Source: Diplosphaera chodatii (Eukaryota; Chlorophyta; Trebouxiophyceae; Prasiolales; Stichococcaceae). From it: a DNA stretch of 64,000 bases. Shown in pieces: positions 10,953 through 21,807 of this stretch. The stretch lies in assembly GCA_032358165.1 (NCBI GenBank), contig JAALGY010000057.1, positions 2,967,873 through 3,031,872 on the forward strand. The letters are read 5' to 3'. The first letter of the stretch is position 1. Every line of letters starts with the position of its first letter. A program made the translations under genes and the position numbers. The notes beneath the pieces are model-generated. The model was not told where the DNA came from. It was given only the letters and a program-made list of their open reading frames with translations, and did no database searches.

Positions 10953-13294
10953 ATGGTGAAGGGCAACAGATTCAAGCAGCAGGCGACGCCGGCACAGCCA
11001 CCGCCTGCAGCAGCTTCCGCAAAAGCTAAGCAGGCCTCAAGCCCACCAGCAACACCCATCGCGCAAACGCAGGATGGCTTGCAGAAAGCGCAGAGGCCAA
11101 AGAAGCGGAAACAGCAGCGCTCCCAGCTTACTGTGGCAGCCGCCAATGATGTACCAGCGGCATCTGCGCAGCCAGCAAATGATCCAGGCAGCAGTGACTC
11201 ACAGCGTTCAGCTAGCGCTAAGCGGCACAAGAGGTCCAGACGAAGCAGAGCGGACCGGGAGCAGATGGCAGCGCAACTTCCAGCTGAGGCGCAGCAGCCA
11301 GCCGCCAATGGGCATGATCCAAAGCAGACGGCAGCTGCACGGCGTGCACCCAGTCAGAAGCCAGCCAACAGCAAGGCCGTCGCGCTTCCCAGAGACAGGC
11401 CAGACTCAGAGGCTGTGCAGCGCACTGCCGGCATCGCCGCCAGTCAAGCCGCGCCGAGGACCCCTGCTGTGACAGTGTTCCCCTCGGCAACAGGTATTTT
11501 GACGGAGCACTGGCTCCACGCTGTGCTGCACTGTGTCAGCTGCTGCCAACAGTGAGCTCGTCCTGTTTCCATAGCTTGCGCTGAGGGTGCATGTCTGACG
11601 CAGGCACAAATGGCACCGTGCCTGTCGGCTCGAACTGGGCGGCGCTCAAGGCGCAGCTGGCAGCGCTGCCACCGCAGCGCCGGCGACAGAAGCGGCAGCG
11701 GCTCCAGGACCAGCAGGAAGCAGCAGAGGATGCGCCAGAGGACGCGCGTGCGCAGCTGCCGCAGGCGCTCAGTCAGGACGCCAGCCCCACGCCGGTATAG
11801 TTTCCCTCAAACCCTAGTCTCTCACAATCAGCGCTTTCATGCTTGATGTGAGGATGCTGATGCCCACGACAGGTGGGCTGCGGTACATAGACGCTTGGCT
11901 GACCTCGTTGGTGGATCTGCAGGTTGTGGCGGTGGATTGTGAGATGGTGGGGGTCGGTCCGGAGGGCACCCGCAGCCAGCTCGCCAGGTGTGAAGCCTGT
12001 GGGAGTATTTGGCGCTGACATGAGATGAGGAGAGTCATTCCTAGCTTGACGGGCTGAGTGTTTGCTGCGTGAGGCGCTGGTGTGAGGTGCTCTACCTGCC
12101 GCTGCAGGGTGTGCATCGTCAACAACCACGGTGCGGTGCTGATGGACAAGTTTGCACGGCCCAAGGAGCGGGTCACCGACTTTCGGACGCGCTACTCCGG
12201 CATCAGGTGATAGTGGCCCTGTTTACTGCCTGTCAGACGGTGCCTTGTTGCAGGCAAAACCCTGACACGCTTTCCAGCACCCGGCGCATGCTGGTGGTTG
12301 CCACGAACCAAATTTGGGCATTGTAGGCATCAGTGATGGTTTAATGAGTGCACTGCACTGGCCATTGCAGGCCGGTGGACATCAAGCATGCGCCGCCGTT
12401 CGAGGAGGTGCAGCGGGAGGCGGCGGCGCACCTGCAGGGCCGCATCATCGTGGGCCACGCCATCTCTAACGACCTGAAGGTGCGACCCACCCTGCAGCTG
12501 ATCAACGACTCTTGGAGCATGTCTTGACAAGGTACAGCAAGAGGCAGCAGGTCTGCTGGACAAGCAAGGCCGCAGCTCGCTTTTTGCGAGCGGAACAGAG
12601 TCTTGGGTCAGACCGTCTGAAACTTGTTCAAGTGTCCCTGCAGGCGCTGCTGCTGGGGCACCCGGCCAGGGCGATCCGGGACACCTCGCGCTACCCGCCG
12701 CTGATGCTGCCGCGGCGGGCGGGCGGCAAGTCGCGGCCTCGGGCGCTGCGCGCGCTGGCCGCCGAGCAGCTGGGGCTGACCATCCAGGTGACAGCGACTC
12801 TGCGGTTTTAGCGCCAGCAGTGCCGTTGTTGCAATGCCACCAAGCACAAGCGGGTTCATGTGCAAGAGAGCGCACGGCCGCCGTGGGATGTGCAAATGCG
12901 CTGTGGTCAGTGGCGGACATCTCCTGTCGTCCAAACGCTGCAGGAGGGGGAGCACTCGCCGGTGGACGATGCGCGCGCTGCGCTGTACCTGTACCACAAG
13001 CACCGCAAGGTATGGCCCGGCGTGGGGTGTGTCCAACGCACATCAGACAGCAGCATCGCCTCTGCGCTTGCAGCACCAGGATGATGGAGCAGGAATATGA
13101 GACGCAGCCATGCTTTCGGGTTTACATGGGTGCCTGACACTGTCGTAGTGCTGTCTGTGCAGATGTGGGAGGGTGAGCTGCAGCAGCACGGCAGCGTGAA
13201 GCGGCTGCGGTCGCTGATGGCGGGCGCGGGCCGCAAGACCGCCGCCAAGAGCCTGTCGGACCTGGCGAAGAACGACGCGATGGTCGACTTGTGA
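10953..13294 (+). CDS. REX4: REX4-type RNA exonuclease (DEDDh 3'-5' exonuclease)
   Basis: Starts MVKGNRFKQQATP with a long basic, Ala/Gln-rich N-terminal region containing KKRKQQR and KRHKRSRRSR patches that suit nucleolar import. The catalytic domain is spread over six exons and shows all Exo motifs: AVDCEMVGVGPEG (Exo I, 11933 onward), IIVGHAISNDLK (Exo II, near 12445) and HSPVDDARAAL (Exo III, near 12955, with His and Asp of the DEDDh set). Between them lie RVCIVNNHGAVLMDKFARP and PVDIKHAPPFEEV, typical of the REX4/ISG20 branch. It ends AKNDAMVDL. Family members trim RNA 3' ends, in yeast during pre-rRNA (ITS1) processing. Exon phases fit throughout (for example GCCAG joined to GGTGTGC). 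A TGTAA, the green-algal poly(A) signal, lies at 13486. Confidence 0.88.
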
Positions 13295-13773
13295 CGCCTG
13301 CAGCGGCGTCCAGACTGCCGGCAGTCGGCAGCGCTGGCAATGCTCAGCGGCAGGCACTGCTTGTGGCGTGCGGGCGCAAGCAGCTTTCGCAGAACCCTTA
13401 GGCAGTCATTAGCAACCTTGCTTGTGGCATGGCGGTGGGCGGTTATCTCGCCAATCATGCGGCCATGGCCGGAATGCTAAGGCAATGTAAACAGGACAAC
13501 TGCACCCTCAGCTCTGTTACGTACAGGCACCCTCAACAGGGTCGTTCAGGATGAGCTTTGCCCTGCGGGCTGCATCTGATCAAGGAACTCGATGGGCAGT
13601 TGGCAGGCTTGATTAGGTCAACACCAACCCAGCACGCCGTTCATGGCATCGTCCAAGAAGCTGCCAAAAACTGCACGTGCACAAAAGCCAACCAAATGCA
13701 ATATTGCCACGCCAACATCTCATTGCCAAAACTAGACACGCTTCGTTTTTCTGAGTTTAATCTGTAAGCAATC
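13295..13773. other. Intergenic region, REX4 3' UTR and next promoter
   Basis: Two genes on the same strand flank this stretch. No exon recognised. It includes TGTAA at 13486-13490 as a candidate poly(A) signal for REX4. Confidence 0.45.
13486..13490 (+). terminator. Candidate TGTAA polyadenylation signal
   Basis: TGTAA is the usual poly(A) signal of many chlorophytes. It lies about 190 bases after the REX4 stop. Support is position only. Confidence 0.35.
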
Positions 13774-16700
13774 ATGTCGATCGTGTCGCGCCAGGTCCCG
13801 ACTGCCGGATCCATCGCAACCGGTGGCCGGTCCACGCCTGCACCATGCAAGCTGCACACTTCCAGTCTCTGTGGCCAGCAGCTGATCAGCCGCAGCTTCA
13901 AGGTCAGTCGAGTTGATATATGCCAGATGCAGTGGCCATGAGCTACCTCACCACGTGCCTGGTTGCTGCCACCACCAGCAGCAGCGCCGCGCAGGATGTG
14001 CAGCAACAGTGTCACTGCTTGTAACGCACATATGGATTGCAAATATGCCCAGCAAGTACATAACGTATGAACCGTACAACCGTCGTGCTGGCAGGGGCAG
14101 CGGCAGGCGCGGCAGCAGGGGGCGGTGCGGGTCGAGGCGCGCGTGGGGGACCAGCGCAGGACCGTCGAGTACATGCAGAAAGGTGTGTACCATTCATGAG
14201 GCGCTGTTTTCTTACCTGTGACGTGATGGAAGCTCACCTGGTAGAGATCTGCATTCCTCTCGTACCCACGCCAGTGCCATTGAGCGCTGAGAGCACCGGT
14301 GCAGAACAGATCTTCGAACACGTGCAGCGACTGCGGTGCCTGTGCTGCCTGACGCCTGCTTGGTGCGCGTGCAGTGGCGGAGGGCGACGCCTACGGCAAC
14401 GACAGCGGCGGCGGCAACTCCACCTTCTACAGCCTGCAGGCGGTCATCAGCGCCGCCCCTGCCGGCTTCTTCGGGCTGGCACCCAACGCGGTACTCCTTC
14501 GATCTGAAAGCTGTTCATCTGCACTTCAATGTCAGGGGTTGGTCAGTGACAAATGTAAGTGTACGGTGCTTGCAGCCATGCTACCCTGTTGGTCGACGGC
14601 AACAGCTGCTGCAGCAGCTGTTGGCCACCATGCCATGCTACTCACTGTGGAGAATCCCACTCCTGCTGAAGTGGGTGCTGCTGATCTGGGCAGGCGGCAG
14701 AGTTCCTGTTCGGCACCCAGAGCCTGTCGTACCCCACGCTCCTGTTCCCCATCCTGTCCCTGGGCTTCCTGTCCGCCGCCACCGTCAACTCCGTGCAGGC
14801 GGTGCGTCATAGCATGTCGGCACCTCAGGGTTGCAAATCGGGAGCAGCACCTGGAAATGTCGAGTGCTGCCAGTGTTGCCATCAAGCGCAGACGACTGGC
14901 AGCGCCTGTAGTGCTGTTGAATTTTCTCTGTCACGGTTTTTCAGTCCACAGCTGTCCCACTGCGCCCCTCTGCATGCCTAAGGTTGTGCATCTCAGATCT
15001 CACCTGCCAAGGTGTGGCGTGCAGGCGGCGGCCAACGCCGAGGTGCTCAACGACGATGTGCATCGCCGCCTCGACGGGTCGCTCTCCTTCTTCGCCGCCG
15101 CCAATCTGTGAGTGGCCGCGCATGTTGCAACCTGCTGAACGACTGCAAGTCTTCACACGGCTGGGGGCCAGACCCCGCACCCTACCAGCTGTTGTGTTGC
15201 CTGCGTTCAGCTTGGCATTCCGCACCTCAACACACTGCTTGTTTGCCAGGTGCTTGGCATGACGTCCACTTGTAACCATGACACCTTTCACCTGTCTGCA
15301 GGTTCCTGACGAGCATCTCCTTTGTGCCGAACCCCAACCTGTACCCGGAGCCGCCGGTGCAGGGGTATGCGGCCGCTGCGCTAGGCGCTGTGGCCCTGAC
15401 GCAGGTTAGCAGATTTGACAGGATTGCTGTCCGTGTTCTTCCTCGCAGTACATCCGCCACGCTGCCCTCAACTTCCCCCGCTGTGAATATAGTGGGTACA
15501 GAGTGTGGCTCAACTCACAGCTTGCTGCCGCATGGCTGCTCACGAGGGCAGGTGCAGGCCAGACTGTTCGTCAAATTCACACCCCCAGCCTGCTGCGCTG
15601 CAGTGGTGGGTGTCTGGCCGCAACTACGCCAAGTACTCGCCCGAGGGCCCCCGCCCCATCGCCATCATCAAGGTGCGGGTGCAGGCTCAGGACTTGGTTT
15701 GCTGCTTTTGATCAGCTCGCCCGACTCCAGGTCACTCGAGTGGTACTTGGGATCAGGCTGTCAACAACCGACTTCTCAATAAGAAAATACAACAGCATTG
15801 ACAGCATGCATCAGTCAGCACCTGCACGTTCAACACGGGACTGATGTCACACTTGGAGGGTTGCCTCACCTGGTGAGATGTGCATCTGTTGCAGTCGTAC
15901 CTGCGGGACCTGCGGTCGCTGGGTGAGGTGGATGGCCTCAACTCGGGCATCTACAGCCTGCTGACCGCGGCCTTCGTTGGTGCCGGCCTCGGTTACATCT
16001 TCGCCCCAGCGCAGGTGGCTGACCTGTAATCCCTGTCGCATGCAGCCATTGACAACTTTTGTGCAGACGAAGCTAATGTCATCAATGCAGTAGTCCGGCA
16101 CCCTGATACACAAACGAGCTGCCAGGCACACAGAAGGCTTGACCTTGGGCTTTCACAGACGACTGTGTGGCCTGTCGTCTCCTGCAGACGCTGGACTTTG
16201 TGTTCGGCACGGCGATGCCCAAGACGCCGCGGGACGTGTACCTGTGGCAGCTGATTGGCGCGGGCGTCTCCACGCTCGTGGGACCCATCGCCCTCACCCA
16301 GCGGGTAGGGTTTTCGCCGCATGCCCCCCGTACCGCATCTCAGGCCCCAGACCCGTCCGCAGCTGCAGCTGCCAGGCCAGGCAGAGGCCCTGCTTGTTGC
16401 TTTTGCACATCCATCTTGGGGCAGAAGCTCAATCTGGAGCTCACCAGCATCCTGACATCTATGTGGGGCATTGTCTGCAGGACGCCGCGCTGCAGAACAA
16501 CTTCAGCCGCCCCGACAAGCGCACGCTGATGGCCGGCCTCGCCATCGCCTCCATTGTGTGCGTTGCCCTCCCCGAAACTTGACAGACAATGTGATCACTA
16601 CCACAGACCGCTTGTAGGCTACACTGCAGCAAACGCAGCTTGACGGCAGAGTCAACCCGTGTGCCATCCTCTGCCACCCTCTTCACCGGCGTGGTTGCAC

Positions 16701-16891
16701 GCATGTAGCTGGCTGTCGGCTACACAACCTGATGACGCTGACAGTAGTGTGGATGTTCCTGCAGGCACACCATTATCCTGGTCCCGCTTCTGAACAGCGA
16801 GAACAGCGGCCCGGGGACCCTGGTGCTCCTGGGCACCTGGGGCCTGTCCGCCATCGCCAGCACCCTCATCGCCATCAAGCCCAAAGAGTGA
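13774..16891 (+). CDS. Predicted plastid multi-pass membrane protein, function unknown
   Basis: The ATG at 13774 opens a Ser/Thr/Arg-rich, acid-free leader (MSIVSRQVPTAGSIATGG...) ending near 13902 at a donor, as expected of a plastid transit peptide. Later exons give RVEARVGDQRRTVEYMQK, NSTFYSLQAVISAAPAGFFG, FLFGTQSLSYPTLLFPILSL, SLSFFAAANLFLTSISFVPN, GYAAAALGAVALTQ, WWVSGRNYAKYSPEGPRPIA, YSLLTAAFVGAGLGYIFAPA, VYLWQLIGAGVSTLVGPIAL, RTLMAGLAIASI and HTIILVPLLNSENSGPG, ending LIAIKPKE at 16891. About six to eight hydrophobic segments are visible. I recognise no named family; a photosynthetic-lineage protein is inference. The loop after WWVSGRNYAKYSPEGPRP is hydrophilic. Confidence 0.68.
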
Positions 16892-17598
16892 AGCGCCAAC
16901 TGCAAGCTGGCGCTGCTGCTGGCGCTGCTGCCACCGCTCTGCTGGCGCCCGCCAGTTTGGAGGCGTCTGCTGCTGACAACCTGAGGGACATCTGGTGACA
17001 CGAACTTTCCTGACTGGTGCAGAATACTTACGGCATAGAGTACCAGGCAGCCAACGCCACCGTCCCATGCACTCGACCACACTGAGTTCGCTGTTATCAC
17101 TGGCGCAGTGAACACATGTTGGGTGCCCATCGAAAAGCTGCTGACTGTGTGCTTTCAGAGGCGTGCTGCATGCTTTCATCGGAGGCGTGCTGACCGAGGA
17201 GGGTGGTTGCTGGTACACCATGGTTTGCATCGATTCTTGTGCATTTGCACCATTGCCATTGCGTGCAGTTAGAGGGGTTTTAGATGACGTTCCGTTGCAT
17301 GAGTGTTCAGCACCGCAACTGTAATATAGGGGGCAATGCCAACGTCCAAAGTCATAAACTTGACATTGTTGCAGTTCTGACACTAACACATACTTGTGTC
17401 AATAAATTTTGTATTCTCACAAGTGGTACACATGTTGGGCAACCGTCATACACATACAGGCGATAGCTATTACGGGTAGACACATTGCTACCACATCGCG
17501 GGTGTGTTACTATACACCGTACCTTTGTTTGCAAACACATGACTAGCAGCTACTGCTTGGTGACTGCTACAGTAGCCAGCCGCGGTTATCTCTAATGC
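16892..17598. other. AT-richer region between convergent genes
   Basis: Lies between the plastid membrane protein gene (+) and the MFS gene (-). From about 17290 it is clearly more AT-rich than the surroundings. A TGTAA at 17320-17324 and AATAAA-like sequence near 17401 may be poly(A) signals. No gene seen. Confidence 0.5.
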
Positions 17599-20500
17599 TC
17601 ACAGCTGTGGTCCTGCTATGCTGAAGCTCTTCACGCTGCTGGTGGGAACTTCGGAGGCTGCCTCCTCGTCTGTGGTGTCCTGCGACACCAGACTATACTG
17701 CGCAGCAGCATCTGACTGCTGCTGCTTTGCGCTGCCTGCCTGCGCCGTGAAGCGGCGCCACCGCTTCGCAGCAAGTATGCACCAAGGCGTCTGCACGCAG
17801 ACACATTGTTGATATCAAGACAGGTCATCATGTTGCAGGCAGCTGAGAACGTTGGTATATGGTACGTTCAACCCCGATGGCAGGCAGCTACGACCCAGCA
17901 TCCGCCAGCTCCAGCTCACAGTGCTGTCGACACCTGTTGGCCACAGACAGGCCAGGGCGCAAAAGAATCTCACCGCGCAGCAGAAGCCGATGGCAGCCAT
18001 GACGGTCGCGACGCCGCGGGTGCTGAGGTGCAGCCGGTCGAACATCACGCCGCACAGCAGCAGGCTGACCATCTCGGTGGAAACATAGAACGCCATCTCC
18101 AGAGCAAACACCCGCCCTGCAGCAGGGAACCGTCAATTTTGTTCTGAAGCAGGCACAGTCTCGAGAAACCTTGCAGTGCAGTCAATGTGGTGCGCATTGT
18201 TCTGCTGCTGAAAGTGGCTCAACTAGGGTGCAACTCCTGGCAACATCGAACGGGTTACAGCATGCCTCCAAATGCAGAGCCGCCCAGCAACTGCACTGAC
18301 CTTGGATCTCGTTGGGCACCCGGAACTGCAGGATCAGCGTGGAGTAGATCCACAGCGCCGCGCTGCCCAGCGAGCGCAGCACCACGCTCGGCAGCAGCAG
18401 CCACACGTTGCTCGCGGCTGTCATGCACACGTAGCCGAACGCCAGGCTGCTGGTCGCCAGGGCGCAGGAGCGCAGCAGGTATGGCTCGCTGCAGGAGTTA
18501 CAGCCGTGTCATCGGGTGCACGCTTGCTGCTGCTTACTTACTGGCACATCGAGAATCAGCAGCTGTGAAAGGGGCCACTCAAGGGTGGCATCGGGACTGG
18601 CGCAGCCGGTCTGATGGCCAGTGCAGCCAGCAACTTGGCTTGTGCCTGCAGGCTGCAGGGCACCAGCCACTGGCTGCACCATTCTAGCAGACGAACAGCA
18701 TGACTGCAATATGCCAAGGCTGTGGACAGAAGTTGCTGTCTGCACACTGGGCCAGGTGTACAATGTGTTGCAGCAACAGGTCTGCTGTTCGTTGAATCAA
18801 GCAACATCTGAATCAAGCAACTCACAGGTTGGGCGTGAAGTGGTTGAAGATTGCCGGCCCAAGGAATGCGCCAATCCCCATGGCGCCAAACAGCAGCCCC
18901 ATGGTGAAGGCTGAGTCGCGGATCTGGAACTCTGGCGCGTCAGAGAACCTGCAGAAGTATCGTGACGCCAGTCCGGGTGCATGTCTTGTGACACACGAGA
19001 GCATGCTGCCTGGGTGCAGATATTGTCCACGATGCACTGCTGCATCTGATACCATGCTGCACTCACGGAAGGCGCACGGTGGCATCTCAGAGACTGGCAC
19101 TCGCAACATCAACGCTGCCGACATGCTCACTTGACGTACAGCACGTCGGAGGCGCCCCATACCAGGGCGCCCGACGCCTTGATCAGGGTGAAGGCCGCGA
19201 CATCCCTGTTGCCGGGGGCCACCATGTACGCCCACCCTTCTCGCAGGTCCGCCACAGCCTGCAACCAGGGCCGCATAGATATCTGTCAGCCATGAATGCT
19301 CAAGGTGCGATCCTGCCGACGGGAGACGCGGTGCTGGTCACCAAGCGGTGCAGTTTGCACAGCCTGCAGCATGAACACAGCTATGAATGTTGCAGTGACC
19401 GAAGGCGGGTGAAACAGCAGACGGGTGACACCTGCTGCCACGGCCCGAGTGCCTCCTCTGCTGCAGATGCTGCCGTGCCATCAAGCGACGCATCCTCAGC
19501 ACCCCTGACGGCTGGAATTGGGCTGTCTGCGTCGTCCGCTTCGGTGTGGGACGCCACATGCCGATGCTGTGGCTTGCTGAGCGACATGCTGCCTCCATCC
19601 TGCTGCAGGGCGGCAGCCTCCAGATCGTCGGCGTCAAGCAGCTTGAACACATCCGACTGGCTGCTGGCGCTGTCAAACCTGAACCGGTACAGTCAACGAC
19701 ATCGACTCGCCGCATCGAAGGTATGCAAGCAGTCACAGACTCGCAACTGACATGAGTATGAGCACACACTTGCCCCGAGAAAAATGTGGTCAGGGCCCTG
19801 TGCATCCACTGGCGTGCTCACCTGAGCCGCTGCTGCAGGGAGGGCTGCCTGGATGGCTGGGCGCCCGCTGCTCCTGCGGGCATGATGCTGAGGACCAGCG
19901 CGGAGCAGCCGGCTGCCACTAGGTAGGATGCTGCGTCGATGAGGAAGCACGCTGTCGTGCCTGCAGCAACACATATGAGCGGGCTATAAGATCACTTCGC
20001 TGTGCACTGCCCATGGGATGGATCACCCCCGGCATGCTGCATGAACCTGCTGGGACATATTGCACGGTGAGTGAGCTTCTCACCTAGTGCCGAGACCAGC
20101 ATGCCGCCTGCGCTGGCACCGACTGCAGCCTGCGCATCAAGCACATCTTCCCTTGCCGTTCAGCAGGCAGGGTGCTGGGCAGTGTACTTCATCACAGTTC
20201 AGTTGGGCGTGGCAGTCCGCATGCACGTGTTGGCACAACCCCGCACACAGCAGCGGCACTGGCACTGCAACACCCAGCAGGCCGCTGCACCATGAGGCTC
20301 CAGGTGAAGGCGTCCAGCGTCGCGGCCAGGTGCAGCTCATGCTGCGGCACCAGCTGCTGCGTGAGCGCCTTGCGGGCGGGGTCGGTGAAGGAGCCCACGC
20401 TGAACAGCACCGCCAGCAGCACATACATCAGCCTGCGGCCAGCAAGGATAGCGTCTGAGCCAGCCTGCACTGCAAGGGTTCAGGGTTTAGGCCTTGGGCC

Positions 20501-21159
20501 CCGTTGCGGCAGGAGTTTGCAGCTCCGGTCATGTACCATCACGTTGCACACAGGCTCACCAGAGGGTGCTGGGAGTGCGCGCTAGCGGGAGGAACAGCAC
20601 CGTCACCGCCGACGCCAGGTTGGTGGCGGTCAGCACCACCACACGGTTGAACCTGAGACATGTGTGAGAGCAGTCGTCAATCATATGTGGGTAACCCAGA
20701 GCGTCGACTGTGGGCGACTGCGAGCGGACAGCAGCCAAGACAGGCAGCGGCTGTCCGTATCGGCATACCTGTCTGCCACGACGCCTGCCACAGGGAACAT
20801 CAGCAGCGACGGCAGCACGCGGACGGTGACCGCAAAGGAGACAAGCACAGCGGAGCCGCCGCCGAGGCGCTCCACCAGATTCAGCGTCGCCACGAAGTTC
20901 GCCCAGCCACCCAGCGAGTTGACGACCTGAAAAGGACGGAGCAAGCTCACAGAGTGTGAAACAAATGGATAGTTTAACTGTTTGAGGCGCTGCGCATCGC
21001 GTCAGCAGATATCCGCCACCTGCATCTCCTGACTCACACCTCGCCAATGACCAACAGGCGGTAGGGGCGGTTGCCCGCCAGGAAGCGCCAGTAGTCCGCC
21101 ACCCCGTCCGCCTTGTGATCGGCGCCTTCCATGGCGGGCGTGCTGGCGGCGGCAGCCAT
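17599..21159 (-). CDS. Major facilitator superfamily transporter (EntS/DHA3-like)
   Basis: Starts at the ATG at 21159 (MAAAASTPAMEGADHKADGV), then DYWRFLAGNRPYRLLVIGE, the typical first helix lead of EntS-like exporters. Exons follow: NSLGGWANFVATLNLVERLG, VSFAVTVRVLPSLLMFPVAG, GVVADRYADT (motif A-like), NRVVVLTATNLASAVTVLFL, SVGSFTDPARKALTQQLVP, a central acidic hydrophilic loop (19380-19650, Asp/Glu/Ala/Ser-rich), AFTLIKASGALVWGASDVLY, AFTMGLLFGAMGIGAFLGPA, LLPSVVLRSLGSAALWIYST and FALEMAFYVSTEMVSLLLCG. It ends with a Gln/Ser-rich tail and SIAGPQL at 17599. The pattern of about 12 helices with a long 6-7 loop is MFS. PARKA and the 'VPxxxL' loop fit the H+-antiporter drug/siderophore exporter branch. 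Substrate unknown. Confidence 0.8.
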
Positions 21160-21807
21160 TGGTCAATGGCGCCGCCGCAGGCGCCGCCGCCGAAACCCCG
21201 GGAGGTCGGGGAACAGGACCCTATTGTCAATTTGTATATGCTCCAAGAGAGCAGTCAGAAGTGACCGCGGGTCAAATGAGCGTTTGATGGACCCGCCAAC
21301 CGGCAATCAGCTTGCTGACATGCTATGACGTTGCATGGGGCGATGGTGCAGCACGGTTGCAGTCGCTCCGTGTGTGCTGCATGCTGATGGCATTGATGAA
21401 CATCACATTCGATGCGCGGAAGCTGAGAACGTGCAGTTTGAGCACCGGCAGTCGCAACACAGCGGAAGCTGCCCTGGTGCGATCACCTCAAAGACCTGTG
21501 GCCGGCCAGACAAGCGCAGGTTGCGAGGTTGGTGATAGTCCTCCGTTGCAAATTGCAGGGCTGCAGGCATAGCGTGGGTGCACCTACATTCCTTTGCACT
21601 GTGCGCTTGACCGCTTGCAGCAGGCGGGCTGATTGCACGCTCTCTTGTACTTGAGAGTGCTGTTGTGATCTAAACCACTGGTGCTAGTGTCACCTGGAGA
21701 TATCAGCCAAACTCGCAGCAGATGATCTGCAAAGCTCACTTTGACACTCAGTAAGCAGCTGTGATGGTTTGAGGCGCGGTGCCAGCCGCAGCGGCCTGCT
21801 GCAACAG
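21160..21807. promoter_or_regulatory. Shared upstream region of two divergent MFS genes
   Basis: About 650 bases lie between the ATGs of the two transporter genes. No coding exon is recognised; promoters for both directions must lie here. Confidence 0.5.
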
